A stretch of DNA of 64,000 bases from Histomonas meleagridis (Eukaryota > Parabasalia > Tritrichomonadida > Dientamoebidae), in contig WSYJ01000011.1 in assembly GCA_020186115.1 (NCBI GenBank), positions 1 through 64,000 of the forward strand. The letters are read 5' to 3'. Every line of letters starts with the position of its first letter. Position 1 is the first letter of the stretch. A program made the translations under genes and the position numbers. Shown one piece after another: positions 1-11,274 of the stretch. A model generated the notes under the pieces. It was not told the origin of the DNA, made no database searches, and saw only the letters and a program-made list of their open reading frames with translations.

Positions 1-780
1 TTTTTGTAAAGTATTGAAAAAAAAATTTTTTGAATGGTTTACACGAAAAGTGTCACTTTATCTTAAAATTTTTTTATTCCTTCTTCTCTTGTTTTATTTA
101 CTTTCTTTAATGATTTATTGTTTAATAATACTATTGATTGTTATATTACTTCAGTTTGGTGAGAAAATTTCAATTTTTCGTCATAAAAAACCGTAAAATT
201 TTTAAATGTTTTATATATTATAACATCTTTAATTAATTGCTTTAAATTGTACTTCTCTTCTAATTTCTTATTTTTTCCTGATTTTTCTCTCTTTTCCTAA
301 TTTTTTTCATCGATATCTAATTACTTGAAAAATTATGTAATTCTTTTAATATTGTTTAAATTTATATTTTATATCTTATTTTATTCATTTTATTTACTAT
401 CAATTTTTATTTTTAATTTTTATTTATTAAACTTTTTTATTTATTTATTATTTTTTAATTCTCTTAACGGTCGCTCGTTATTTTATTCTTCAATTTCCTA
501 TTATTTAAAATTCTTCTTCACTTTATTAAACCTTGTTATATTGCTGTTATACTTCAAAATTTTGAAATTAAAAAATTTGATTATTATAAAAATTTTAATT
601 TAAAACTAAATTTATTCATTATTAAATATAACAATCAATTATTGTTGTTGATTACTATTATTTATTATATTAAATTTCAAAATTTTTGAAAATTTCAATT
701 TTCATATTTTTTTTAAATTTCATTTTTTTGATATATCTCTTCATAATTACTCTTTAAATTGTTATTTTTAGACTTAATTG
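1..780. other. rDNA intergenic spacer, AT-rich module (unit 1)
   Basis: The spacer starts at the first base with the same sequence that begins unit 2 at 16322, so the window opens at a unit boundary. The block is A/T rich with long T-runs. It contains one CTTAACGGTCGC site near 459-471, the motif that recurs elsewhere in the spacer. Short open frames here translate to Phe/Leu/Ile/Tyr strings, start with TTG-type codons and have no family resemblance; I see no gene. Confidence 0.75.
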
Positions 781-1315
781 CAGTTAATTTTCATTTTTTT
801 GTTGAAAATCTTTTTGATATTTTCGAAATTAAACAAATATTTAATAGAATAATTTCATCTATTATCATTTTAATGAACTTTTTTCTATTATAATTTTGAT
901 TTTTCTTGAAATTTTGAATTATTCAAATTTTGACTAATTTTCAAAAATTTAAAGTTTTTATATTCTAGTCGTAATTAAGGCATTTGAACTTGTTTTTCTG
1001 CTTTTAACTTTAAAATTCTTGTAAATTTCAAGATTTCCAAAAAATTTACTTTAAATCAAAAAATTTTAAGTAAATAAAATCTTCTTTAAAACTTCTAGTT
1101 TAATATTCTTGCATCAAATCAAAAATTTGTCAAAATTGAAAATTTTGCAATTTTCGAAAATTTTGATTTTTTGGAATTTTTGAAAAATATTAAAAAAATT
1201 GAAAATTTTTTTTACTAAAAATTTTTCGAAAAAATTCATTTTGATAATTTTTTTTCATTTTCAAAATTTTTTGATTTATATATTAAATACCTAAAAAAAA
1301 TTTGGGGAAATTTTT

Positions 1316-1396
1316 CCTACGATAGCCCAATGGTAGGGATTGCTGCATCCAACATCCAGCGCCGCCGGTTCGAAATAAGTCACCCGCATATTTTTT
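1316..1396 (+). ncRNA. tRNA-like element with Pol III A and B boxes (copy a, unit 1)
   Basis: An A-box match, TAGCCCAATGGTAGG, lies at 1323-1337 and a B-box-like GGTTCGAAATA at 1367-1377, followed by six Ts at 1391-1396 that could end Pol III transcription. A D-stem-like GCCC/GGG and an anticodon-stem-like TGCTG/CAGCG can be drawn, but the loop between them is 11 nt. The 3' half of the T stem does not pair with GCCGG and the acceptor ends do not pair. It is therefore not a functional tRNA. It may be a tRNA-derived Pol III unit or a pseudogene, on the strand opposite to the rRNA. Confidence 0.5.
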
Positions 1397-1929
1397 GATT
1401 TTTTTTGTTGAAATCTTTTTAATATTTTCGAAATTAAACAGATCTTTAATAGAACAATTTCATCTATTATCATTTTAATGAACTTTCTTCTATTAAAATT
1501 TTGATTTTTCTTGAAATTTTGAATTATTCAATTTTTTGACTAATTTCAAAAAAATGAAATTTTTAATATTCTAGTCATGAACAAGTCATTTAAACTTGTT
1601 TTTCTGCTTTTAACTTCAAAATTCTTGTAAATTTCAACATTTCCAAAAAATTACTTTAAATCAAAAATTTCGAAGTAAATAAAATTTTCTTGATGAATGC
1701 CAGTTTGATATTCTTGCATTAATTCAAAAATTTGTCAAAATTGAGAAATTTGCAATTTTTGAAATTTTCGAAAATTTTGATTTTTTGGAATTTTAAAAAA
1801 GAACTGAAAATTTTCAAAATTTTTTTTACTCAAAATTTTTCGAAAAATTTCATTTTGAGAATTTTTTTTTATTTTCAAAATTTTTTGATTTATATATTAA
1901 ATACCTAAAAAAATTTCGGGGAAATTTCT

Positions 1930-2009
1930 CCTCCGATAGCTCAATGGAAGGGATTGCTGCATCCAACATCCTGCGCCGCTGGTTCGAAATAAAGCATCCC
2001 TATTTTTTT
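1930..2009 (+). ncRNA. tRNA-like element with Pol III A and B boxes (copy b, unit 1)
   Basis: This diverged sister of the element at 1316 has an A box TAGCTCAATGGAAGG at 1937-1951, a B-box-like GGTTCGAAATA at 1981-1991 and a seven-T run at 2003-2009. Both boxes and the central ATCCAACATCC are kept while the flanks drift. It does not fold as a full tRNA. Transcription is inferred only from the boxes and the T-run. Confidence 0.45.
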
Positions 2010-2010
2010 G

Positions 2011-5000
2011 ATTTTTCGACGATTCTTGTTATTTCAAGAATTTCAAAAATTTCATGTAAATAAGATATACCTGCTCAATCCTAATTATTTTTCTTGCATT
2101 AAATCAAAAATTTGTCAAAATTGAGTAATTTGCAATTTTAATAAAAATTTGATTTTTTGATATTTTTGAGTAATACAACAACATTAGTGAATATTTTTTA
2201 CTTAGAATTTTAAACAAAATTGATTTTAAAACATTAATTTGATTTTAAAACATTATTTCTGAGGTATATTTAAAACTGACATTATTAACGTCTTATTTGA
2301 ATGTCAAAAAGTGACACAAAAATAGATTACAAACGAACTAAATTGACAAAAGAAAGTTAATTTAAATTATTAATTTAAGATACAACTACTTTATAACATT
2401 GTTGTAACAATGAATTCAATCAAATTTACAATTTTTTTCTCAACTAATCATTTCAAATGAAAAAGAAAAAATAATTTAAAGATTAAAACAAAAATTAATA
2501 ACGACAACCTTAAATAACTAACACATAGATAAAATTTAACGACAATATTAATGTCAAAATCAACATTTAAAATGAATGATTTTTACATAGTAAAATAATA
2601 ATAATTTCCACAAAATGAATCAATACACACAAAACAAGCAAGTAATAAATAATATTATCATTATTACGAAAAAAATCAATGTTTATTGAGTTCAAAATCT
2701 TCGAAATTTCCATCAAATAACAACATCAAAATTTACTAATAAATTGAAAAAATGAAATCTACAGAGTCAATTAAACAATGTTTTAAAGTATCAAAACTCA
2801 TAATTTCCAATATTTTTCTGACATTTCTATATTTGACAAAATTATTCAAAATATAGTTTTTTTAGACAATACAATTCGAAGTAAACAAAATATTCTTGCA
2901 AAATCCTAGTTTTTTTTCTTCCATTAAATCTAAAATTTGTCAAAATTGAGTAATTTTCAATTTTAATAAAAAATCGATTTTTTGATTTTTTTTGAGTAAT
3001 ACAACAACATTAGTGAATATTTTTTACTTAGAATTTTGAACAAAATTGATTTTAAAACATTCTTTTTGATTTTAAAACATTATTTCTGAGGTATATTTAA
3101 AACTGACATTATTAACGTCTTATTTGAATGTCAAAAAAAAAAAAAAAAATAGATTACAAACGAACTAAATTGACAAAAGAAAGTTAATTTAAAGTATTAA
3201 TTTAAGATACAACTACTTTATAACATTGTTGTAACAATGAATTCAATCAAATTTACAATTTTTTTTTTTCTTATCATTTCAAATGAAAAATTTGAAATAA
3301 TTTAAAGATTAAAACAAAAATTAATAACGACAACCTTAAATAACTAACACATAGATAAAAAATAACGACAATATTAATGTCAAAATCAACATTTAAAATG
3401 AATGATTTTTACATAGTAAAATAATAATAATTTTCACAAAATGAATCAACACACGCAAAAACAAGCAATTAATAAATAATAATATCATTATTATGTTTTC
3501 TATATTTGACAAAATTATTCAAAATATAGTTTTTTTAGACAATACAATTCGAAGTAAACAAAATATTCTTGCAAAATCCTAGTTTTTTTTTTTTTTTTAA
3601 ATTCAAAATTTGTCAAAATTGAGTAATTTTCAATTTTAATAAAAATCGATTTTTTGATATTTTTGAGTAATACAACAACATTAGTGAATATTTTTTACTT
3701 AGAATTTTGAACAAAATTGATTTTAAAACATTCTTTTTTATTTTAAAACATTATTTCTGAGGTATATTTAAAACTGACATTATTAACATCTTATTTGAAT
3801 GTCAAAAAGTGACACAAAAATAGATTACAAACGAACTAAATTGACAAAAGAAAGTTAATTTAAAGTATTAATTTAAGATACAACTACTTTATAACATTGT
3901 TGTAACAATGAATTCAATCAAATTTACAATTTTTTAACAACTAATCATTTCAAAAAAAAAAATTTGAAATAATTTAAGGATTAAAACAAAAATTAATAAC
4001 GACAACCTTAAATAACTAACACATAGATAAAATTTAACAACAATATTAATGCAAAAATCAACATTTAAAATGAATAATTTTTACGTACTAAAATAATAAT
4101 AATTTCCACAAAATGAATCAATACACACAAAAACAAGCAATTAATAAATAATAATATCATTATTATGAAAAAAATTAATGTTTATTGATTTCAAAATCTT
4201 CAGAATTTTCCATCAAATAAAAAATATCAAAAATTGACTAATACATAGAAAAAATGAAATCTACAGAGTCAATTAAACAATTTTTTAAAGTATCAAAACT
4301 CATAATTTCCAATATTTTTCTGACATTTCTATATTTGACAAAATTATTCAAAATATAGTTTTTTTAGACAATACAATTCGAAGTAAACAAAATATTCTTG
4401 CAAAATCCTAGTTTTTTTTCTTCCATTAAATTCAAAATTTGTCAAAATTGAGTAATTTTCAATTTTAATAAAAATCGATTTTTTGATATTTTTGAGTAAT
4501 ACAACAACATTAGTGAATATTTTTTACTTAGAATTTTAAACAAAATTGATTTTAAACAATTATTTTTTATTTTAAAACATTATTTCTGAGGTATATTTAA
4601 AACTGACATTATTAACGTCTTATTTGAATGTCAAAAAGTGACACAAAAATAGATTACAAACGAACTAAATTGACAAAAGAAAGTTAATTTAAAGTATTAA
4701 TTTAAGATACAACTACTTTATAACATTGTTGTAACAATGAATTCAATCAAATTTACAATTTTTTCTCAACTAATCATTTAAAATGAAAAATTTAAAATAA
4801 TTTAAAGATTAAAACAAAAATTAATAACGACAACCTTAAATAACTAACACATAGATAAAATTTAACGACAATATTAATGTCAAAATCGACATTTAAAATG
4901 AATGATTTTTTTTTTTTTTTATAATAATAATTTCCACAAAATGAATCAATACACACAAAAACAATCAAGTAATAAATAATAATATCATTATTATGAAAAA

Positions 5001-5850
5001 AATTAATGTTTATTGAGTTCAAAATCTTCGAATTTCCATCCAATAAAAAATAGCGAAATTTACTAATAAATTGAAAAATGAAATCTACAGATGCAATTAA
5101 ACAATGTTTTAAAGTATCAAAACACATAATTTCCAATATTTTTTTGACATTTCTATATTTGACAAAATTATTCAAAATATAGTTTTTTTAGACAATACAA
5201 TTCGAAGTAAACAAAATATTCTTGCAAAATCCTAGTTTTTTTTTCTTCCATTAAATCCAAAATTTGTCAAAATTGAGTAATTTTCAATTTTAATAAAAAT
5301 CGATTTTTTGATATTTTTGAGTAATACAACAACATTAGTGAATATTTTTTACTTAGAATTTTGAACAAAATTGATTTTAAAACATTCTTTTTGATTTTAA
5401 AACATTATTTCTGAGGTATATTTAAAACTGACATTATTAACGTCTTATTTGAATGTCAAAAAGTGACACAAAAAATAGATTACAAACGAACTAAATTGAC
5501 AAAAGAAAGTTATTTTAAAGTATTAATTTAAGACACAACTAGTTTATAACATTGTTAAAACAATGAATTCAATCAAATTTACAATTTTTTAACAACTAAT
5601 CATTTCAAATGAAAAATTTGAAATAATTTAAAGATTAAAACAAAAATTAATAACAACAACCTTAAATAACTAACACATAGATAAAAATTTAACGACAATA
5701 TTAATGCAAAAATCAACATTTAAAATGAATGATTTTTACATAGTAAAATAATAATAATTTCCACAAAAGGAATTAACATACACATAAACAATCAAGTAAT
5801 AAATAATAATATCATTATTACGAAAAAAATTAATGTTTATTGATTTCAAG
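2011..5850. repeat. Tandem ~826-bp spacer repeat, 5 copies (unit 1)
   Basis: The anchor ACAACAACATTAGTGAAT recurs at 2175, 3001, 3672, 4501 and 5326, giving steps of 826, 671, 829 and 825 bp. The short third step comes from an internal loss of about 150 bp near 3494. Every copy holds the block GTCAAAAAGTGACACA and a TTAACGTC block. Apparent ORFs inside (for example 4792-5175 minus) repeat with the array and look non-coding. Confidence 0.92.
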
Positions 5851-8380
5851 GCATTCCAATCTTTTTTTAGGTACCCCCATAGCAGACCGAACTATCCAAC
5901 ATCTAAAATTATTAACAATAAAATTATAATTTAGTGCCAAAATGATTACGAATATAATGTAAAACGATTTAAAAAAAATCAAAATTCATGAAATGAATAA
6001 AAATTAATTTTGAATTTTTTAAGATATTTTTATTAAAAGATTAAATATTTTTAAACATTAGGAATAAATTAAAACTTTTTAACTTAAAGTATAAAAAAAT
6101 TTTCACTTTTTTATGAATAAATTCAGATATTTAAAAATTTTAAAAAATCAAAATTTTGAATATAAAGATAATAAATATGAATTAAATTTAATTTAATAAT
6201 GTATTAAATTTTAAAAAATTTTAAGAATTCAAAATTTTTTTTAATAAATTAAAATATTGTGGCGACCGTTAAGGATTTTAAAATAATTTAATAAAAAAAA
6301 TTATTAATTTAAAATATTTTATAATTTTAATTAAATAATTAATTAAATATTAAAACAATAAAATTAAATTTATTGATTAAATTATCAAATATTATTTAAT
6401 TATAAAGTTATTTTAATTTTTATTCTTAACGGTCGCCATGCAGGAATTTTAAAAAATTGATTATAATTTTTTATATATAATTAATTCATTAATAATATTA
6501 ATAAATTATAATCATAATTTTTAATATTTTTATAAAATATTTATATACTATATTTTAATAAAATCATTCTATTTGATAATTTTCTATTAAAATTAAAAAA
6601 AAAAAAAAAAATGTTAAAAATCAATAATTTTAATAAAAATATTTTAAAAATATTTTAAATTTAAATGTTTTATTAATAAATCTATAATTTTTATATTAAA
6701 AAATTCTATTTTTAAAACTTTAAAAAAATTTTTTTCATTTATTTTTTAAAAATATATATAAGAAATGTAGATTTTTTCAGACTTAAAATACCTCTTAAAA
6801 TTTTCACTTATTAAAAAAATTTTTATTTCATAATTTAAAATCAATTAATTTAATAATAAATATTATTAATTAAATGCTCTAATATATTAATAACTATATT
6901 ATTAATTAAAATATTAATTATAAAAAAAATTTTTTAATAAAACAAAAACTTTTAAAAAATTTCAACATTAAAATGAATTTATTAGATTATATAAATAATA
7001 TTAAGTAAAATTAAGTTTAAAATAATTTAAGAATATTTTTAAAGTATTATATAAAATAAAAATTATTCAATTTAATTAATTTTAAAATTTTTTAAATTTA
7101 AGATCAATTTTTTTAAATTGAATAAATTTTAAATTTTTTGATAATATAATAAAATTAAAAAATATTATTAAATAAATTTATTAAATAAATTTAAATATTT
7201 TAATTATAAAATGAAATTAATTTAATTTTAAAATAATTTTCTATTCTATACTTTACATTTTTTTCTGATGTTTATCATAAAATTGACAATCATTAACGTA
7301 TTCCTTAACGTATCATTCGGACGTTAAAAAGTGACAAAAGAAGAAATAATTTTTAACAATATTACCTAATAAAATCAATAATTAAAACTAAATTTTAACT
7401 TAAAATGATATAATTAAGTTTAAACAAGTTATAATTTAACAAATATTAGTTCAAAACTAAAATTTATAAAACTTTACATTTCCAAATTTTGAACAACAAA
7501 CAAACAAATAAAATCAATAATTATATTAACAAATACAAGGATAATTATTAAAGAATTCAATCTTTAAATACTAATTTTATATTAAATAATAACTAAATCT
7601 AGACAATTTCATGAATAAAAAAAAAAAAAAAAAATTTTTACTAAACCAATTTAAATATACAAGAAGTAGATTCATAATAACAATTTTCTACAAAATCATT
7701 GACTAAATTATTCGATGATCAATATCTCAATTTTAACTATAAGAAACATCATAATTTTATTTAACCAACGTTAATAATTATTAAAATGACTTAGCTTTTT
7801 TATAAACAACCTAATTCCAATATTAAATTCAAAAATGTATGAATTTTTTTAAGATTAAAAAAATTGAAATATAATCAACCAAATAGTTATTTAACACTAT
7901 TAATTGATATTTTAATCAAAATTATCAATTTTTTTTCACAATTTCTTTTTTCTAAAGATGGAATAAACGTTTTTTTTATAATATGCCGATCAAAAGTTAA
8001 AGTAAAACTAATTTATTAACCATTAAAATCATGATCTATTAACAAAAATACAAAGATTATAAATTAAAATTCTAAGATAATTACCAAAACTGACAAATTG
8101 AATAAATCTCATTTGTAATTTAATCTTAATTTTTTCCAAAAAATTTGGATAATTTAATCCAATATTACAAGGTTAATTATTTTTAGTAGGATATTTTAAG
8201 TAATTTTTGAAGATCTTTGAAATTAGTTGAATAAATTAAAATTATTGATTTCTACGTCAAAATTTTGTGTTTTTAAGAAGTATTATAACCTTTTGATTCT
8301 TTTTTTAATTCCATTTTTTAAATTTAAGTTGATTTTATTTTTTTTTAGATGTTTTGATTTGTGGCGACCGTTAACAAAAA
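5851..8380. other. Spacer module: GC-richer boundary block then almost pure A/T DNA (unit 1)
   Basis: It begins with a short GC-richer block at about 5851-5920 containing TAGGTACCCCCATAGCAGAC, nearly unchanged in unit 2 at about 24411-24470. About 1.3 kb of nearly pure A/T sequence follows. A diverged relative of the 826-bp repeat then appears (TTAACGTATCATTCGGACG, then AAAAAGTGACA, near 7300). Compared with unit 2 this copy lacks about 395 bp at 7989. No gene is visible. Confidence 0.7.
6261..6437. repeat. 13-bp perfect inverted repeat around an A/T core (unit 1)
   Basis: GGCGACCGTTAAG at 6261-6273 and its exact reverse complement CTTAACGGTCGCC at 6425-6437 face each other across about 150 bp of nearly pure A/T sequence. 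Both arms are kept in unit 2 at 24830-25006. They are almost the only G/C-bearing bases nearby. The arms contain the TTAACGG core found in the short-repeat array at 10107. Confidence 0.8.
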
Positions 8381-11270
8381 ATCTAAACGTATATTAATCA
8401 AATCGACCGTTAATATATTAATCATGTTTGAAATATAATCATATAAGAATAATTGATTAATTTTATCTAAATAAAAAATACTTACAATTTGATTTTAATG
8501 ATGATTTTATGGTTAATTTTAATTTTTTAAATTAATTATTAATAATTAGAAAATCTCAATCAAAATCAAAAATTAAGCAAAATGATCACTAAAACATGAG
8601 AATTATTTTTAAATCTAAGTTTAAAAATGCAATTTCAAAAAATTCGAAAATTTTATAATTTTTTTACTGTTTAGTACCCCAATAATGTAAAAAATTAGAC
8701 TTTTTAAATAGTTTATTTTGTATTTCAGACCAAATAACAATTGAATTTAGGCAAAAATTGACAAAAATTTAGATAATTTTAAAATTAAATTTTTAATCAT
8801 TCATACTTTTCGTAAAGCATTCAAAATAATCAATATTAAAAGTGACAAATAATTTGATATATTATCTGGTCAGATAAACTTACTAAAAATTAACGTTTTT
8901 TAATTCTAAATGACCGTTAATGAAATATTTTTTATTAATAAGGAACAATATTTTAAAATGTTTTTCATCAAATATTATCTAAATAAAAAATACTAAAAAT
9001 TTGATTTTAAACATGATTTTATGATTAATTTTAAAAAATTAGAATTAATTATTAATAATTAGAAAATCTCATTAAAAATTGAAAACTAAGTAAAATGATC
9101 ATAAAAATATGTCAATGCCATTAGCTACTGAGTTTAAAAATGCAATTTTTGAATTTTTGGAAATTTTGATGATTTTTGCAGTGCAGGAACACAGCAAAAT
9201 TCGAAATTGTTTTTAAATAGTTTATTTTTTACATCCATTGGCCAAATAGGAATTGATTTTTGACTACTTTATGAAAAAAAGTGAGGCATAGTTTAGATAC
9301 TGACATGTGATGTGAAATATTATCTGGTCGAACAGACTTAAACAAAATAATTTCTTATTAAAATGACCGTTAATTTTTGGTTTTGATTGACCGTTAATTC
9401 ATTAATAAATGACCGTTAATAAAATATTTTTTTTTTAATTAAAAACAAATTTTTAAAATGATTTTTGATGAAAATCATCTTAATAAAAAATACTAAAAAT
9501 TTGATTTTAAGCATGATTTTATGATTAATTTTGAATTTTTGAATTAATTATTAATAATTAGAAAATCTCGATGAAAATCAAAAATTAAGCAAAATAATCA
9601 TAAGAACATATGAATGCCATTAGGTATTAAGTTTAAAAATGCAATTTTAGAAATTTTGAAAATTTTGATGATTTTTGCTGTGTTCCTGCACAGCAAAATT
9701 CGAAATTGTTTTTTGAATAGTTTATTTTTTACATTCATTAAATAAATACCGATGGGATTTTCACTGATTTACAAAAGTACGATGTGATTTTATAATTGAC
9801 ATATTATGTGAAATATTATCTAGTCGAACAAACCTAAACAAAATAATTTGTTAATGGGTGACCGTTAATTTTTGATTTTTAGATGAAATAGGAAGAAATA
9901 GAAAATTAAGGGAAATTAGGACATTAGAGCATAAATACTGAACATCCTAAGTTTAAAAAATGCGAATAAAGGAAGGCAGAAACAATAAAGGAAAAATTAG
10001 TGTCAGATTCGACTTTTTCAATGGTTTATCGAAAAGTGACACATTGAAATGTGATGTGAAAAATTACTCGGTCGAACAGACTTAGTCAAATAATTTCTAT
10101 TCAAAATGATCGTTAACTTCTCCTTAATTAACCGTTAATTTTAAGTTTAAGTGACCGTTAATTTTATGTTTAAGTGACCGTTAATTTACATTTTAAATGA
10201 CCGTTAATTTCTTATTAGATGACCGTTAATTTCTTCTTGATTGACCGTTAATTTTCATTTTAAGTGACCGTTAATTTCTTCTTAATTGACCGTTAATTTT
10301 GATTTCTAATTGACCGTTAATTTTTCCTTTGAAATGACCGTTAAATAAGAAATATTTATTTAATTAAAAAGAATATTTCAAAATGATATTTGATGAAAAT
10401 CATCTTAATAAAAATTGTTCAAAATCATATTTTATAGATGAATTTATGATTAATTTTAAAAATTAGAAATAATTATTAATAATTAGAAAATCTCAATAAA
10501 AATCAAAAATTAAGCAAAATGATCATTAAAACATGAGAAGTACTACTGATATTAAGTTTAAAAAATAGATTTTTGAAATTTTGAAAATTTTGATGATTTT
10601 TGCTGTGCAGCACCCCATTAATGTAAAAAATTAGACTTTTTAAATAGTTTATTTCGTATTTCAGACCAAATAACAATTGAATTTAGTCAAAATTGAATGA
10701 AAAATTGGAAATTTTTATGAAAATTTTTCAAATTTTTTTCACAAGTTTACGAAAAGTGTCGGGAGACATGTGATGTGAAATATTATCTGGTCGGATGAAA
10801 AAACAAAAATTTTTTTTAATAAAGAATATTTTAAAATGATTTTTGATGAAAATCATCTTAATAAAAAATACTTAAAATCATGAATTCAAGATGATTTTAT
10901 GCTTGATTTTAAAAATTAGAATTAATTATTAATAATTAGAATATAAAAAAAAAAATGAAAATTAAGCAAAATGATCATAAGAAAGCATGAATGTCATTAG
11001 TTAATAAGTTTAAAAATGCAATTTAAAAAATTTTGAAAATTTTGATGATTTTTGCTGTGCAGCACCCCATTAATGTAAAAAAAATAGATTTTTTAAATAG
11101 TTTATTTTGTATTTCAGACCAAATAACAATTGAATTCTGTCAAAATTGATGAAAAAATAATATTAAGAATAATTCATTATAATAATAAAGTATACAAAAT
11201 ATTTTGAATTTTTATTTGGTCGGACAAAAATAAGTAAAAAAAATTGAAAAAAATTTTTTTTTAAATTACA
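8381..11270. repeat. Degenerate ~480-bp tandem array downstream of 28S (unit 1)
   Basis: Blocks recur roughly every 480 bp or its multiples: TTAATTATTAATAATTAGAA near 8533, 9047, 9540, 10460 and 10920; GATGATTTTTGC; TTATCTGGTCG preceded by GTGATGTGAAA; and CAAATAACAATTGAATT. Single GACCGTTAAT sites are scattered through the first half before the dense cluster at 10107-10346. Unit 2 has the same array with an internal loss of about 290 bp. No coding sequence is seen. Confidence 0.8.
10107..10346 (-). repeat. Array of 11 short (~23-bp) repeats with TTAACGGTCA core (unit 1)
   Basis: Eleven copies of a core read on the rRNA strand as TTAACGGTCA (plus strand TGACCGTTAA) are spaced by about 22-25 bp. 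The first two are slightly diverged (TGATCGTTAAC, AACCGTTAAT). The array lies about 0.9 kb beyond the 28S 3' end in the direction of transcription. TAACGG matches the general Myb-site core (YAACGG). Known Pol I terminator proteins such as TTF-I and Reb1 are Myb-like and bind repeated sites beyond 28S, so a terminator or fork barrier is a reasonable inference. Confidence 0.8.
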
Positions 11271-11274
11271 TTAT

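Larger units (their letters stand above)
795..2010. repeat. Two ~608-bp direct repeats in the spacer, each ending in a tRNA-like element (unit 1)
   Basis: Copy 1 (about 795-1402) and copy 2 (about 1403-2010) share the same order of blocks: a TTTTTGTTGAAA start, a stretch ending in TTTAATGAAC, a TTGTCAAAATTGA block, a TATATTAAATACC block, and finally a short GC-richer tRNA-like element followed by T-runs. The copies differ by many substitutions and small indels. The same pair occurs in unit 2 at about 17116-18327. Confidence 0.85.

Noticed and set aside
14-603. Short plus-strand ORFs at the start of the spacer (and counterparts at 16666-17004)
   Set aside because: Low-complexity Phe/Leu/Ile/Tyr strings, mostly non-ATG starts, differing by frameshifts between units.
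1316-1396. Functional tRNA gene
   Set aside because: A and B boxes are present, but T stem and acceptor stem do not pair and the anticodon loop is too long.
1291-1473. Minus-strand ORF identical in both units (also 17607-17789)
   Set aside because: It overlaps the tRNA-like element and spacer repeat; identity reflects rDNA repetition, not protein constraint.
4792-5175. 127-codon minus-strand ORF in the 826-bp array (and similar at 20697, 22465, 23067)
   Set aside because: Different copies of the repeat break it by indels and homopolymer blocks; composition follows the A/T repeat.
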